Part shown: positions 46,987 through 56,985 of the stretch, in pieces
How the letters are laid out: the number at the start of each line of letters is the position of its first letter
Position numbering within the stretch: position 1 is the stretch's first letter
Origin: Burkholderiaceae bacterium
GTDB lineage: Bacteria > Pseudomonadota > Gammaproteobacteria > Burkholderiales > Burkholderiaceae
Assembly: GCA_018261955.1 (NCBI GenBank)
Contig: JAGTRK010000003.1
Location: 365,484 to 429,483, forward strand
Direction of reading: 5' to 3'
DNA: 64,000 nucleotides
Notes under the pieces: model-generated
Told to the model about the DNA's origin: nothing
The model's database searches: none
What the model saw: only the letters and a program-made list of their open reading frames with translations
Program-made: the position numbers and the translations under genes

Positions 46987-48813
46987 ATGAACATCCACCC
47001 CAAACTCCAAGCCATCACCGAGCGTCTGATTGAGCGTTCGCAAACCAGTCGTGCGCGTTACCTCGAACGTGTGGCGCAAAGCGCGAAAATCCAACCCTCG
47101 CGCAATGTGATGGGCTGTGCCAATCTTGCCCATGCGTATGCGGCGGCAGGCAACGACCAGTTTCGCTTAAAAGTCGAACGCGCGCCCAACATCGGCATCA
47201 TCAGCGCATACAACGACATGCTCTCGGCGCATCACCCCTACGCGCATTATCCCGAACGCATCAAAGCGCAAGCCCGTAAACTCGGTGCAACCGCGCAAGT
47301 TGCGGGCGCAACCCCCGCGATGTGCGATGGCGTGACGCAGGGCTACGCAGGCATGGAGTTGTCATTGTTCTCACGCGATGTGATTGCGCAGACCACCGCG
47401 ATTGGTCTATCTCATCAAGTTTTTAACGGCGCATTGTTGCTCGGCATCTGTGACAAAATCGTCCCCGGTTTGCTCATGGGCGCGGTGGCGTTTGGGCATT
47501 TACCTGCTCTGTTTATGCCCGCAGGGCCAATGACCACGGGCATAGGCAACGACGAAAAAGCCAAAGTGCGCCAACGCTACGCCACGGGCGATGCCTCACG
47601 CGAAGAGTTGCTCGAATCTGAACTCAAAGCCTATCATTCCGAAGGTACGTGTACGTTTTATGGCACGGCGAACTCAAATCAAATGATGCTTGAGTTCATG
47701 GGCTTGATGTTACCGGGTAGTGCGTTTATCAATCCCGCCACACCGTTGCGCAGTGCTTTGGATGATGGTGCGGTCACGCAATTATTGGCCAATATCCACC
47801 AGCCCGAACTAAACATGGCGCAGTTAGTCAATGAAAAATCCATCATCAATGGCGTGATTGGTCTGCTGGCAACGGGTGGCTCGACCAACCACACCCTACA
47901 CATCGTGGCGATTGCGCGCATGGCGGGCATCGAATTGCGTTGGGAAGACATGCACGATTTGGGCGAAATCATTCCCCTGCTCGCCCGCGTGTATCCGAAC
48001 GGCTCGGCAGATGTGAATCAATTTCACGCCGCAGGTGGCTTGGCGTATGTGATTGCACAGCTGCGCTCATCGGGATTACTTCACGATGATGTGGACACCG
48101 TGGTGTCAAGCACGATGGGCAAAGGCATGGCGGCTTATACCCAAGAGCCGTATTTGGATGGCGACACTTTGAAATGGCGTGCGGGCACAACCCACAGTTT
48201 GGACGAAACCATTATTCGCCCCATTGACAAGCCATTTTCTCCTGATGGCGGACTTAAATTGCTCAAAGGCAATTTGGGCAACAGCGTGATTAAAACCTCA
48301 TCGGTCAAACCCGCGCATCGCGTGATTCGCGCGCCTGCCATCGTATTTGAATCGCAAGCCGAGTTGCAAACTGCATTTGAAAAAGGCGAATTGCACGACA
48401 AAGACTTTATCGCCGTGGTGCGCTTTCAAGGACCCAAATCCAACGGTATGCCCGAATTGCACAAACTCACGCCGCCGCTGGGCGTATTGCAAGACCGTGG
48501 TCAACACGTGGCACTGGTCACCGATGGGCGCATGTCGGGCGCATCGGGCAAAGTACCTGCGGCCATTCACGTCAGCCCCGAAGCGGTGGACGGCGGTATG
48601 ATTGCCAAAGTGCACACGGGCGATTGGATGACTTTGGATTCTGAGCACGGTGTGTTGCAACTCGAAGTACCAGAAGAAGAACTCAACGCCCGCGCGATGG
48701 CACAAAAACCTGTGGCAGAAACCGAGTATTGGCTCGATTTATTCAGCGTGGCACGTAAAAATGTCGGGCGCGCGGAGTTGGGCGCGACTTGGTTGATTGA
48801 AGATACAAAATAA
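46987..48813 (+). CDS. edd: 6-phosphogluconate dehydratase
   Basis: A 608-residue [4Fe-4S] dehydratase of the IlvD/Edd family that makes 2-keto-3-deoxy-6-phosphogluconate. It shows NIGIISAYNDMLSAHHPYAHYP, GICDKIVPGLLMGAVAFGHLPALFMPAGPM, SEGTCTFYGTANSNQMM and VTDGRMSGASGKVPAAIHVSPEA. The ATG at 46987 follows GGAAAG; an in-frame TTG at 46960 is rejected. Followed by eda after 36 bp. Distinct from the ilvD paralogue in this window by its Edd-specific N-terminal region. Confidence 0.97.
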   Translation: MNIHPKLQAITERLIERSQTSRARYLERVAQSAKIQPSRNVMGCANLAHAYAAAGNDQFRLKVERAPNIGIISAYNDMLSAHHPYAHYPERIKAQARKLGATAQVAGATPAMCDGVTQGYAGMELSLFSRDVIAQTTAIGLSHQVFNGALLLGICDKIVPGLLMGAVAFGHLPALFMPAGPMTTGIGNDEKAKVRQRYATGDASREELLESELKAYHSEGTCTFYGTANSNQMMLEFMGLMLPGSAFINPATPLRSALDDGAVTQLLANIHQPELNMAQLVNEKSIINGVIGLLATGGSTNHTLHIVAIARMAGIELRWEDMHDLGEIIPLLARVYPNGSADVNQFHAAGGLAYVIAQLRSSGLLHDDVDTVVSSTMGKGMAAYTQEPYLDGDTLKWRAGTTHSLDETIIRPIDKPFSPDGGLKLLKGNLGNSVIKTSSVKPAHRVIRAPAIVFESQAELQTAFEKGELHDKDFIAVVRFQGPKSNGMPELHKLTPPLGVLQDRGQHVALVTDGRMSGASGKVPAAIHVSPEAVDGGMIAKVHTGDWMTLDSEHGVLQLEVPEEELNARAMAQKPVAETEYWLDLFSVARKNVGRAELGATWLIEDTK

Positions 48814-48849
48814 TCAGATGCCAAATTGAATAATAAACAACAAGGAAAA

Positions 48850-49485
48850 ATGATGCAAAAACTCCAAACCGCCCTCGCCCAATGCAAAATCGTCCCCGTT
48901 GTGGTGGTCAATGACCTTGCCCACGCCGCGCCACTGGCGCGCGCCTTGCAAAACGGCGGCTTGACGGTGGTCGAAGTCACCCTGCGCACCCCTGTGGCAT
49001 TGGATGCCATCAGCGCGATGCGCCAAGCCTGCCCCGACATGGTCATTGGTGCGGGCACAATTTTAAACGCGCAAAACATCATCGATGCACGCAACGCAGG
49101 TGCCGAGTTTGGCGTAAGCCCCGGCACTTCACCTACTTTGCTCAAAGCCATCGTAGACAGCGGTTGGAACTTCATCCCTGGGTGCGCCACACCCTCCGAA
49201 GCCATCACCTTGGCTGAAGCGGGTTTCAAAATCGTTAAACTATTTCCCGCCGAAGTGGTCGGTGGCTTGGCGATGCTCAAATCCTTGGCTTCGCCCCTGC
49301 CGCACATTCAATTCATGCCCACAGGTGGCGTGCGTTTGGACAAAGTCGCTGAGTACATCGCCCAGCCGAATGTCGCCGCGCTCGGTGGCACTTGGATTGC
49401 ACCTGTTGAAAAATTGGCATCTGGCGATTTTGCGGGCATAGAGGCACTGGCGCGTGAAGCGTATTTGGTCAGCCAAATGGCCTAA
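48850..49485 (+). CDS. eda: 2-keto-3-deoxy-6-phosphogluconate aldolase
   Basis: A 211-residue class I aldolase splitting KDPG to pyruvate and glyceraldehyde-3-phosphate. The Glu in VVEVTLRTPVALDAI and the Schiff-base lysine in FKIVKLFPAEVVGGLAML are visible, with FIPGCATPSEA and FMPTGGV as phosphate-site motifs. AAGGA lies just before two adjacent candidate starts (48850 and 48853). Second gene of the edd-eda unit, with a gluconolactonase gene 21 bp downstream. Confidence 0.96.
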   Translation: MMQKLQTALAQCKIVPVVVVNDLAHAAPLARALQNGGLTVVEVTLRTPVALDAISAMRQACPDMVIGAGTILNAQNIIDARNAGAEFGVSPGTSPTLLKAIVDSGWNFIPGCATPSEAITLAEAGFKIVKLFPAEVVGGLAMLKSLASPLPHIQFMPTGGVRLDKVAEYIAQPNVAALGGTWIAPVEKLASGDFAGIEALAREAYLVSQMA

Positions 49486-49506
49486 TTTGTGATTGGATGA
49501 TTTGCC

Positions 49507-50499
49507 ATGCCACACACCACTCTTCACACCCTCTACGGCGACCCAAACACCCGCGCAGGTTTGGCGGAGTCACCGCTGTGGGACGCGCAACGCCAAGCGT
49601 GGTTTTGGATGGACATTGACCAACACCAAATTCACCAACACACCGTTCGTGCTGACAACGATGCCACGCATAGGGTTTGGCAACTGCCCTTGGAAGCGCG
49701 CTACGACATCGGTGCGATGGCTTTGGCGGACAATGGCGACTTGATGCTCGCGCTACGTGCAGGGATTGCGTCTTTTAATCCAGATCAAGCCCAAAAAAAT
49801 CTCTCACCTGAAATACGCATTCCTGCACCCTATGATACAAACACAACCCGTTTCAACGATGGCGGCGTGGATGCGCAAGGACGCTGGTGGATAGGCTCGT
49901 TGTACGCGCCCAAAACCCATGCGGGCGCGAATTTATTTTGTTTGGAACGAGATGTGCTCAAACCGATATTGGGTGAATTGGCAAATACCAAACCCCATAC
50001 AAATTGGGGCATGACCACTGCCAATGGTTGGGCAGTCTCGCCCGATGGCACGACGATGTACCACGCCGACACACAAGCGCACACCGTCTATCGCTATGAT
50101 TTTGATGCACGTGCGCCCGTGGAAACCGCGCTGTCCAACCGCACGGTGTTTTTTCAAACCACGGACACACGCGGAACGGATGCGCCCTTGACAACATACC
50201 AAGGTCGCCCCGATGGCGCGGCAGTGGACAGTGAAGGCAATTATTGGCTGGCGTTGTATGAAGGTGCTGCCATTATTAAAATCGCGCCCAATGGCAACAT
50301 CGTACAAAAAATCCCTTTACCCGCCAAAGCCCCGACCATGCTGTGTTTTGGAGGGACGAATTTGAAAACCCTCATCATCACCACCGCAGGCAATCGCCCC
50401 GACAGCGAATTGGCGCACTATCCAGCCAATGGACACATACTCACTCTCAAATCAGATACGGCAGGTTTGGCTCCTCAACGCTATCGTTCATCACCATAA
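49507..50499 (+). CDS. SMP-30/gluconolactonase family protein
   Basis: A 330-residue six-bladed beta-propeller of the SMP-30/gluconolaconase/LRE family. Calcium-ligand regions are visible: LAESPLWDAQRQAWFWMDID (Glu), NDGGVDAQGRWWIGSL (Asn), TTANGWAVSPDGTTMYHADT (Asn) and GRPDGAAVDSEGNYWLALY (Asp). Members hydrolyse sugar lactones. It sits 21 bp after eda in the Entner-Doudoroff cluster, and no pgl gene is present there, so it may act as the 6-phosphogluconolactonase or on gluconolactone; this is inference. Confidence 0.88.
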   Translation: MPHTTLHTLYGDPNTRAGLAESPLWDAQRQAWFWMDIDQHQIHQHTVRADNDATHRVWQLPLEARYDIGAMALADNGDLMLALRAGIASFNPDQAQKNLSPEIRIPAPYDTNTTRFNDGGVDAQGRWWIGSLYAPKTHAGANLFCLERDVLKPILGELANTKPHTNWGMTTANGWAVSPDGTTMYHADTQAHTVYRYDFDARAPVETALSNRTVFFQTTDTRGTDAPLTTYQGRPDGAAVDSEGNYWLALYEGAAIIKIAPNGNIVQKIPLPAKAPTMLCFGGTNLKTLIITTAGNRPDSELAHYPANGHILTLKSDTAGLAPQRYRSSP

Positions 50500-51963
<1,464 letters not shown>

Positions 51964-51983
51964 GTTTGAGTGTCTGTGGAAAC

Positions 51984-52010
51984 AAAAAGCGAGCCAATGG
52001 CTCGCTTTTT
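51984..52010. terminator. Bidirectional terminator after argG
   Basis: A perfect 12-bp stem (51984-51995 with 51999-52010, core GCGAGCC/GGCTCGC), loop AAT, flanked by A-run and T-run. It lies between argG (+) and the hypothetical membrane protein gene (-). Confidence 0.9.
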
Positions 52011-52012
52011 TG

Positions 52013-52798
52013 TTAAGTTTTTTGTTTCCCTAACGTCTGAATAAATGATGGATTGAGCGCCCGATTTACGCTCACATCTAAATGATTGCGTTTTAGCCAG
52101 TCGGCTAACGCACCATTAAATTCCTTGTACACAGCTAATACGTCTGATATTCGCAAGTGACCGTGTCCATGAGGAATTCTAAGTGGCTTATTATCTAGAT
52201 CTTCCTTTTTTGAACCAACCATCAAGACAAATTGCATTTCAGCTGACACAAACTCATCCTGTAACCAACTTTTGGAGTACCCATTTACAAAAAAATAGGT
52301 CGCTGTATCTAACTCTCTTAGCACGCTAGAAAGCTCGGCTGGGAAGAAAGGATTATGAATTATCTCGTTGTTTAGCTCGCTAAAAAGCTGACTGGGATAA
52401 GGTTCCGAAAAGTAGTGTTTAACGACAAAGCGATCCTTTTCTCCAAAATCCTCAAGCGGCTTGTAATTAATGGCAGAGAAACACACAGGCTCCCCTATCA
52501 AAACTTTTCCTCCGAGTGATGAGGTTGGAAACCCAAGATTTGGGTTCTTCTGAATATGATCAAGAAAGCTAGCGACGAGTCTAAATTGCTCCTTCAGCAA
52601 TTCATTTCCTAGTCGCCCCTTTTCCCACTGGACAGAGGAAACAACTAGACCGCTCAATGTAGCCACCATTGCTAAAAGAGCCATGATGGGCATCACAAGC
52701 TTGTCTGGAATTAAGTTATTGAGGGCGAACGTTAGAACAGAACCCGCAATCAAGATAGTCGCTGCTAGTAAAATAAGTATTCGATTACTCAGTTTCAT
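52013..52798 (-). CDS. Hypothetical protein with two N-terminal membrane helices
   Basis: A 261-residue protein I do not recognise. Two transmembrane segments (about 5-27 and 32-55) are followed by about 200 residues with mixed helix and strand and no obvious catalytic motif; HGHGHLRISDVLAVYKEF near residues 208-225 is His-rich. Codon and base use are more AT-rich than in argG and argF on either side, which fits a horizontally acquired insertion splitting an arginine gene group. It has no partner gene. Confidence 0.6.
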   Translation of the reverse strand: MKLSNRILILLAATILIAGSVLTFALNNLIPDKLVMPIMALLAMVATLSGLVVSSVQWEKGRLGNELLKEQFRLVASFLDHIQKNPNLGFPTSSLGGKVLIGEPVCFSAINYKPLEDFGEKDRFVVKHYFSEPYPSQLFSELNNEIIHNPFFPAELSSVLRELDTATYFFVNGYSKSWLQDEFVSAEMQFVLMVGSKKEDLDNKPLRIPHGHGHLRISDVLAVYKEFNGALADWLKRNHLDVSVNRALNPSFIQTLGKQKT

Positions 52799-52864
52799 TG
52801 CTGCTACTTTTCCAATAATTTTTTTATCAAATAAATTTTATTTTGCTTAATTCGCCCATCAAAA

Positions 52865-53803
52865 TCACTCAAACTTCCCACGCAACAAATATTCCATAAT
52901 CGCTTTTTGCACATGCATGCGGTTTTCGGCTTCTTGCCACACCACGCTTTGTGGGCCATCGATGACTTCGGCATCGACTTCTTCGCCACGATGCGCAGGC
53001 AAACAGTGCATAAACAGCGCGTCCGGTGCGGCGGCTTGCATCATTTCAGCCGTGATTTTGTAGTCGGCAAAGGCTTTCATGCGCGCTTCGTTTTCTGCTT
53101 CGTAGCCCATGCTCGTCCACACATCGGTGGTGATGATGTGCGCACCTGTGCATGCCTGCATTGGCGTGTCGCATACGGTGAAAAATGGTTGGTCTGACTC
53201 AACCGCGAGTTTTGGGTCGAGCGCGTAGCCTGCTGGCGTGGCGATGTTCAGGTGAAAGCCCAAAACGCGCGCGGCTTGTATCCACGTGTAGCACATATTG
53301 TTCGCATCACCGACCCACGCCACAGTTTTACCTGTGATGTCGCCACGCTCCTCGATGTAGGTGTAGATGTCGGCAGAGACTTGGCACGGGTGGTATTCAT
53401 TGGTCAAACCGTTGATGACAGGCACGCGCGAATTGGCAGCAAAACGCTCAATGATTTCTTGCCCAAAGGTACGAATCATCACGATGTCGGTCATGCGTGA
53501 GATGACTTGCGCAGAATCCTCAATCGGCTCACCGCGTCCGAGTTGGGTGTCCTTGGTGTTCAAGTACACCGCATGTCCTCCAAGTTGGTGAAAACCCGCT
53601 TCAAATGACAAACGTGTGCGCGTCGAACTTTTTTCAAAAATCATCGCCATCGTGCGGTCGTGCAGCGGATGCCATGTTTCGTAATTTTTAAAACGGCGTT
53701 TGAGCTCAGTCGTGCGCGTGAAAATGTATTCATGCTCCTCTTTGGTAAAGTCTTGAAACTGTAAATAGTGCTTCACTTGTTTTGCCACTTCATCTGCTTT
53801 CAT
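52865..53803 (-). CDS. argF: Ornithine carbamoyltransferase
   Basis: A 312-residue enzyme making citrulline from ornithine and carbamoyl phosphate. The carbamoyl-phosphate loop is FEKSSTRTRLSFEAG, followed by GGHAVYL and RGEPIEDSAQVISRM; EYHPCQVSADI carries the HPxQ motif (Cys in the variable position) and FMHCLPAHRGEEVDAEV is the ornithine-binding signature with the catalytic Cys. Transcribed in the same direction as argD upstream, separated by a 90-bp palindromic repeat. Confidence 0.97.
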   Translation of the reverse strand: MKADEVAKQVKHYLQFQDFTKEEHEYIFTRTTELKRRFKNYETWHPLHDRTMAMIFEKSSTRTRLSFEAGFHQLGGHAVYLNTKDTQLGRGEPIEDSAQVISRMTDIVMIRTFGQEIIERFAANSRVPVINGLTNEYHPCQVSADIYTYIEERGDITGKTVAWVGDANNMCYTWIQAARVLGFHLNIATPAGYALDPKLAVESDQPFFTVCDTPMQACTGAHIITTDVWTSMGYEAENEARMKAFADYKITAEMMQAAAPDALFMHCLPAHRGEEVDAEVIDGPQSVVWQEAENRMHVQKAIMEYLLRGKFE

Positions 53804-53899
53804 TTTCGCCTCACTGTTTAAAATATTCTGCCTTGATTTTGCCTGCCTATCGCCTAAAACTCAAACGTACTCATTTTTGAACCATTTAAAAAGAACGCC

Positions 53900-53989
53900 G
53901 TCATACCCGCATGCTTTTAGCGGGTATCCAGTTCAATAACCTAATTAGGGATACAAACTGGATTCCCGCTAACCCCATGCAGGAATGAC
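53900..53989. repeat. REPIN-like pair of inverted units between argD and argF
   Basis: Two copies of a roughly 35-bp unit face each other. Left: GTCATACCCGCATGC then AGCGGGTATCCAGTT. Right, in reverse complement: GTCATTCCTGCATGG then AGCGGGAATCCAGTT. Each unit itself folds (ATACCCGC 53903-53910 with GCGGGTAT 53920-53927). The consensus resembles the GTCATTCCCGC-type REP sequences of proteobacteria. Confidence 0.85.
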
Positions 53990-54000
53990 ACGCAGGGAAC

Positions 54001-55191
54001 TTACGCCAAAAATTCTTGAATCACCACCGCCAAGCGCGCCACCAACTCTGCGGTTTCCTCGTCATTGATAATCAATGAGGGCAACAAGCGCACCACGCTG
54101 TCGTGCGTGACATTGATGAGCAAACCTGCGTCCAACGCACGCGTGACCAATTCACCACACGGACGGTCTAAAACGATACCGACCATCAAGCCTTTACCGC
54201 GAAACTCTTTGACCTTGCCAGCGGCCACTTCTTTGCTCAGAGCCTGTGCCAAACCTGCGCGAATCGCGTCGCCTTGCTTGGTTGCATTGGCACACAAACC
54301 CTCATCCTCAATCACTTCAAGTGTGGTCAAAGCCGCACGCATCGCCAAAGGATTACCGCCAAAAGTCGTGCCATGCGCACCGACATGAAATACGCCAGTC
54401 GCGCGTCCCCACGTGAGCAATGCGCCCACAGGCACACCTGAGCCCAAACCTTTTGCCAACGTCATCACATCAGGGGTGACGTTTTCGATTTGGTGCGCGA
54501 ACCATTGTCCTGTGCGTCCAACGCCTGTTTGCACTTCATCAATGATGAGCAACCATTGGTTCGCATCGCACAACGCACGAATTTGACCCAAAACCCCCGG
54601 TGACAAACTCGACACACCACCCTCGCCCTGCACCACTTCGAGCATTACGGCAACCACATCCAAATCCGATTGCAAGGCATGAATCGCACCCACATCGTTG
54701 AACGGCACACGCACAAAGCCAGTGACCAGTGGGTCAAAACCTTTTTGCACCTTGGCATTGCCTGTCGCGGTCAGTGTCGCCAAAGTGCGTCCATGAAAAG
54801 CCTCACTCATCACGATGATTTTGCCATTGGCTTTGCCTTGCTGATGACCGTACAGACGCGCCAATTTAATCGCGCCCTCGTTCGCCTCTGCGCCACTGTT
54901 GGCAAAAAACACCTCATCCATGCCGGAAATTTTCGCCAATTGATTGGCCAATTCGATTTGCTCAGGTACTTGGTACAGATTGCTCACATGAATCAGTTTG
55001 CCGACCTGCTCGTGCAATGCCGCCACCAAGCGCGGATGGTTGTGCCCCAGCGCATTGACCGCAATGCCCGAGAGCGCGTCAAGATACTGCTTGCCGTTGG
55101 TATCCGTCAGCCAAACGCCCTCGCCATGTGTGAACGCCACAGGCAAACGGTTAAACACAGGCATTAGATGATTCGTTTGAGTATCCGACAT
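54001..55191 (-). CDS. argD: Acetylornithine aminotransferase
   Basis: A 396-residue PLP enzyme converting N-acetylglutamate semialdehyde to N-acetylornithine; such enzymes often also serve in the lysine pathway. Motifs are FANSGAEANEGAIKLARLYG, LLIIDEVQTGVGRTGQWFAHQ and TLAKGLGSGVPVGALL with the PLP lysine. The ATG at 55191 follows AGGAATG; upstream residues to 55245 are not conserved. Upstream of argF on the same strand. Confidence 0.95.
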   Translation of the reverse strand: MSDTQTNHLMPVFNRLPVAFTHGEGVWLTDTNGKQYLDALSGIAVNALGHNHPRLVAALHEQVGKLIHVSNLYQVPEQIELANQLAKISGMDEVFFANSGAEANEGAIKLARLYGHQQGKANGKIIVMSEAFHGRTLATLTATGNAKVQKGFDPLVTGFVRVPFNDVGAIHALQSDLDVVAVMLEVVQGEGGVSSLSPGVLGQIRALCDANQWLLIIDEVQTGVGRTGQWFAHQIENVTPDVMTLAKGLGSGVPVGALLTWGRATGVFHVGAHGTTFGGNPLAMRAALTTLEVIEDEGLCANATKQGDAIRAGLAQALSKEVAAGKVKEFRGKGLMVGIVLDRPCGELVTRALDAGLLINVTHDSVVRLLPSLIINDEETAELVARLAVVIQEFLA

Positions 55192-55311
55192 AACATTCCT
55201 AATAAAATAAAAACAAAACAGGCGAGCATAGACACGCTCACCCATCTAAATTACCCCTAAATCATAGGCAAAAACCACTATAAACGCAAGTTTTTAGCGC
55301 AAATACCAAGT

Positions 55312-55941
55312 TTATACCGAACGATTATTGGCAGAGCACGAACCCGATGTCTGCTCGGTTTGAGTATCGCGCAAAATAGACCAACCGCCGCGCAATACCA
55401 ATAAAGCAATTGCCAAACCAATCACCAAATCAGGATAACGACTGCCTGTCACCCAAACCAAAACGCCTGCGAGTATCACCCCCGCATTGGCAATCACATC
55501 GTTTTTAGAAAAAATATAGGAGGCGCGCATGTGCACCCCTCCTTGTTTGTGCTGGGCAATGCGCGTCAAGCAATAATAATTGGCACACAAAGCCACCAAG
55601 CCGACCGCCATCATCAGACCACCGACAGGCTCGCTGCCATACAACCATTTGCGCGCCACTTCGAGCAAGACCAAGACCGCCAAAATCACCTCAACCACCC
55701 CCGCCACGCGTGCTGCGCGCACTTGCCAGAGCGCCGAGCGACCGATGGCATACAAACCAATGCCATACACTGAGGTATCGGCCAACATATCCAAAGAATC
55801 GGCAATCAAACCCGTCGAATGTGCCCACAACCCCAAAAGCAACTCGAACACAAACATCAGCGCGTTAATCCACAGCACCACCCACAAAGTTCGCTGCTCT
55901 TGCTCGTTCTGCGCCTTCATCTCACAACCGCATCCAGCCAT
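55312..55941 (-). CDS. Cation diffusion facilitator-like transporter
   Basis: A 209-residue membrane protein with about six segments and the CDF signature: GLIADSLDMLADTSVYGIGL (metal-binding Asp residues) and YIFSKNDVIANAGVILAGV. It lacks the C-terminal cytoplasmic domain of full CDF proteins, and ends in a short Cys-containing tail (SGSCSANN). The N-terminus MAGCGCEMK could bind metal. GGAGG precedes the ATG. Likely exports Zn, Co or a similar divalent ion; substrate is not determined. Confidence 0.8.
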   Translation of the reverse strand: MAGCGCEMKAQNEQEQRTLWVVLWINALMFVFELLLGLWAHSTGLIADSLDMLADTSVYGIGLYAIGRSALWQVRAARVAGVVEVILAVLVLLEVARKWLYGSEPVGGLMMAVGLVALCANYYCLTRIAQHKQGGVHMRASYIFSKNDVIANAGVILAGVLVWVTGSRYPDLVIGLAIALLVLRGGWSILRDTQTEQTSGSCSANNRSV

Positions 55942-56006
55942 ACCGCCTCCGCCTCATCACCGATAGCCGCCATCGTGCCATCCATAGGCAAACACCACGG
56001 ACGAAC

Positions 56007-56231
56007 TTAATGTCCATTCTTTGCCATGAATACCAACAAAAGCCCTACGAAAACCATCACCCAAGAGAGAACCAACCAAGCCACTTCCAATGCCCAAGCA
56101 CCCAAACCTTGACGATAGCGCGTGGTATCGCCCGCTTCTTCTACTTTATTGCGCGCCATTAAGTGTCGAATAGACAAATACGCCGACACCGCCCCCACCC
56201 ACAAAACAATCCAAGCCATCATAAAAACCAC
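56007..56231 (-). CDS. Small two-helix membrane protein
   Basis: A 74-residue protein with hydrophobic segments at about 3-20 and 46-69 joined by a charged loop (RHLMARNKVEEAGDTTRYRQ). No known domain. The start may be the second methionine cluster (MMAWIV). It lies 15 bp after the hemolysin-III gene on the same strand, so it is probably co-transcribed with it. Only composition and spacing support it as a real gene. Confidence 0.6.
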   Translation of the reverse strand: MVFMMAWIVLWVGAVSAYLSIRHLMARNKVEEAGDTTRYRQGLGAWALEVAWLVLSWVMVFVGLLLVFMAKNGH

Positions 56232-56246
56232 CCGTTTACAAACCGT

Positions 56247-56903
56247 TCAAATCACATACAGACCAATCGCCACTGCATGGCACGCCGCACCAGCCAAGAC
56301 AAACACATGCCAAATCGCGTGGGTATAAGGAATTTTTTTCAGCGCGTAAAAAATCGCCCCGATGGTGTAAAACGCACCACCGATGACAATCCACAACATC
56401 GCCGAATGGCTCATGGTCGCCATCATGTCACGCACGACAAACACCGAAGCCCACCCCATCAGCAGATACGTGATGAGCGAGATTTTTGCAAAACGATGGA
56501 CGAAAAACACCTTAAACACCACACCCGCCAAAGCCACCGCCCACAGCACCCAAAACAACACCTGCGCCTTGGGCGAATTCAAACCAATCAATAAAATCGG
56601 CGTATAAGTCCCGGCAATCATGGCAAAAATCGCGCTGTGGTCAATGCGCTTGAGCACCCATTTGGCGCGGGTGTGCGAAAACGCATGATAAACGGTCGAG
56701 CTCAAAAACATCGCCATCATCCCCAAACCATAAATCACCAAACCCGTGATTTGAAAGTTTGAAAATTCAATTGAGGATTGAGAGGCTTTAACCAGCATCA
56801 AAACCAAAACCACCACCGCGAACACCACGCCGAGCGCGTGGGTCAGCGTATTGAGAAATTCTTCGCGTGGGTTGTAGTCAGAGCCGAGGGTGAGTGTGGT
56901 CAT
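56247..56903 (-). CDS. Hemolysin III family (PAQR-like) membrane protein
   Basis: A 218-residue protein with seven predicted membrane helices. Family hallmarks: NPREEFLNTLTHALGVVFA at the N-terminus, FLSSTVYHAFSH (Ser and His), LKRIDHSAIFAMIAGTYTPI (Asp, His) and HAIWHVFVLAGAACHAVAIG (two His), the presumed zinc site. The haemolysin name comes from a Bacillus homologue; physiological role in bacteria is unclear, with hydrolase activity or membrane homeostasis suspected from the PAQR superfamily. Confidence 0.92.
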   Translation of the reverse strand: MTTLTLGSDYNPREEFLNTLTHALGVVFAVVVLVLMLVKASQSSIEFSNFQITGLVIYGLGMMAMFLSSTVYHAFSHTRAKWVLKRIDHSAIFAMIAGTYTPILLIGLNSPKAQVLFWVLWAVALAGVVFKVFFVHRFAKISLITYLLMGWASVFVVRDMMATMSHSAMLWIVIGGAFYTIGAIFYALKKIPYTHAIWHVFVLAGAACHAVAIGLYVI

Positions 56904-56916
56904 GATGGTTTCATTG

Positions 56917-56955
56917 TAGGGCGCAATAAGCGCGAGGTTCGCGCATTGCGCCTTA
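56917..56955. repeat. Palindromic hairpin at the edge of the nuclease-like gene
   Basis: GGCGCAAT-AA-GCGCG (from 56920) pairs with CGCGCATTGCGCC (to 56952) around loop AGGTT, with a two-base bulge. The outer sequence TGTAGGGCGC matches the start of the 26608 element, and both lie at the 3' end of AT-rich accessory genes. Confidence 0.7.
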
Positions 56956-56985
56956 GGGGTTCATGGTAGTTTCGTTGTTAGACAG

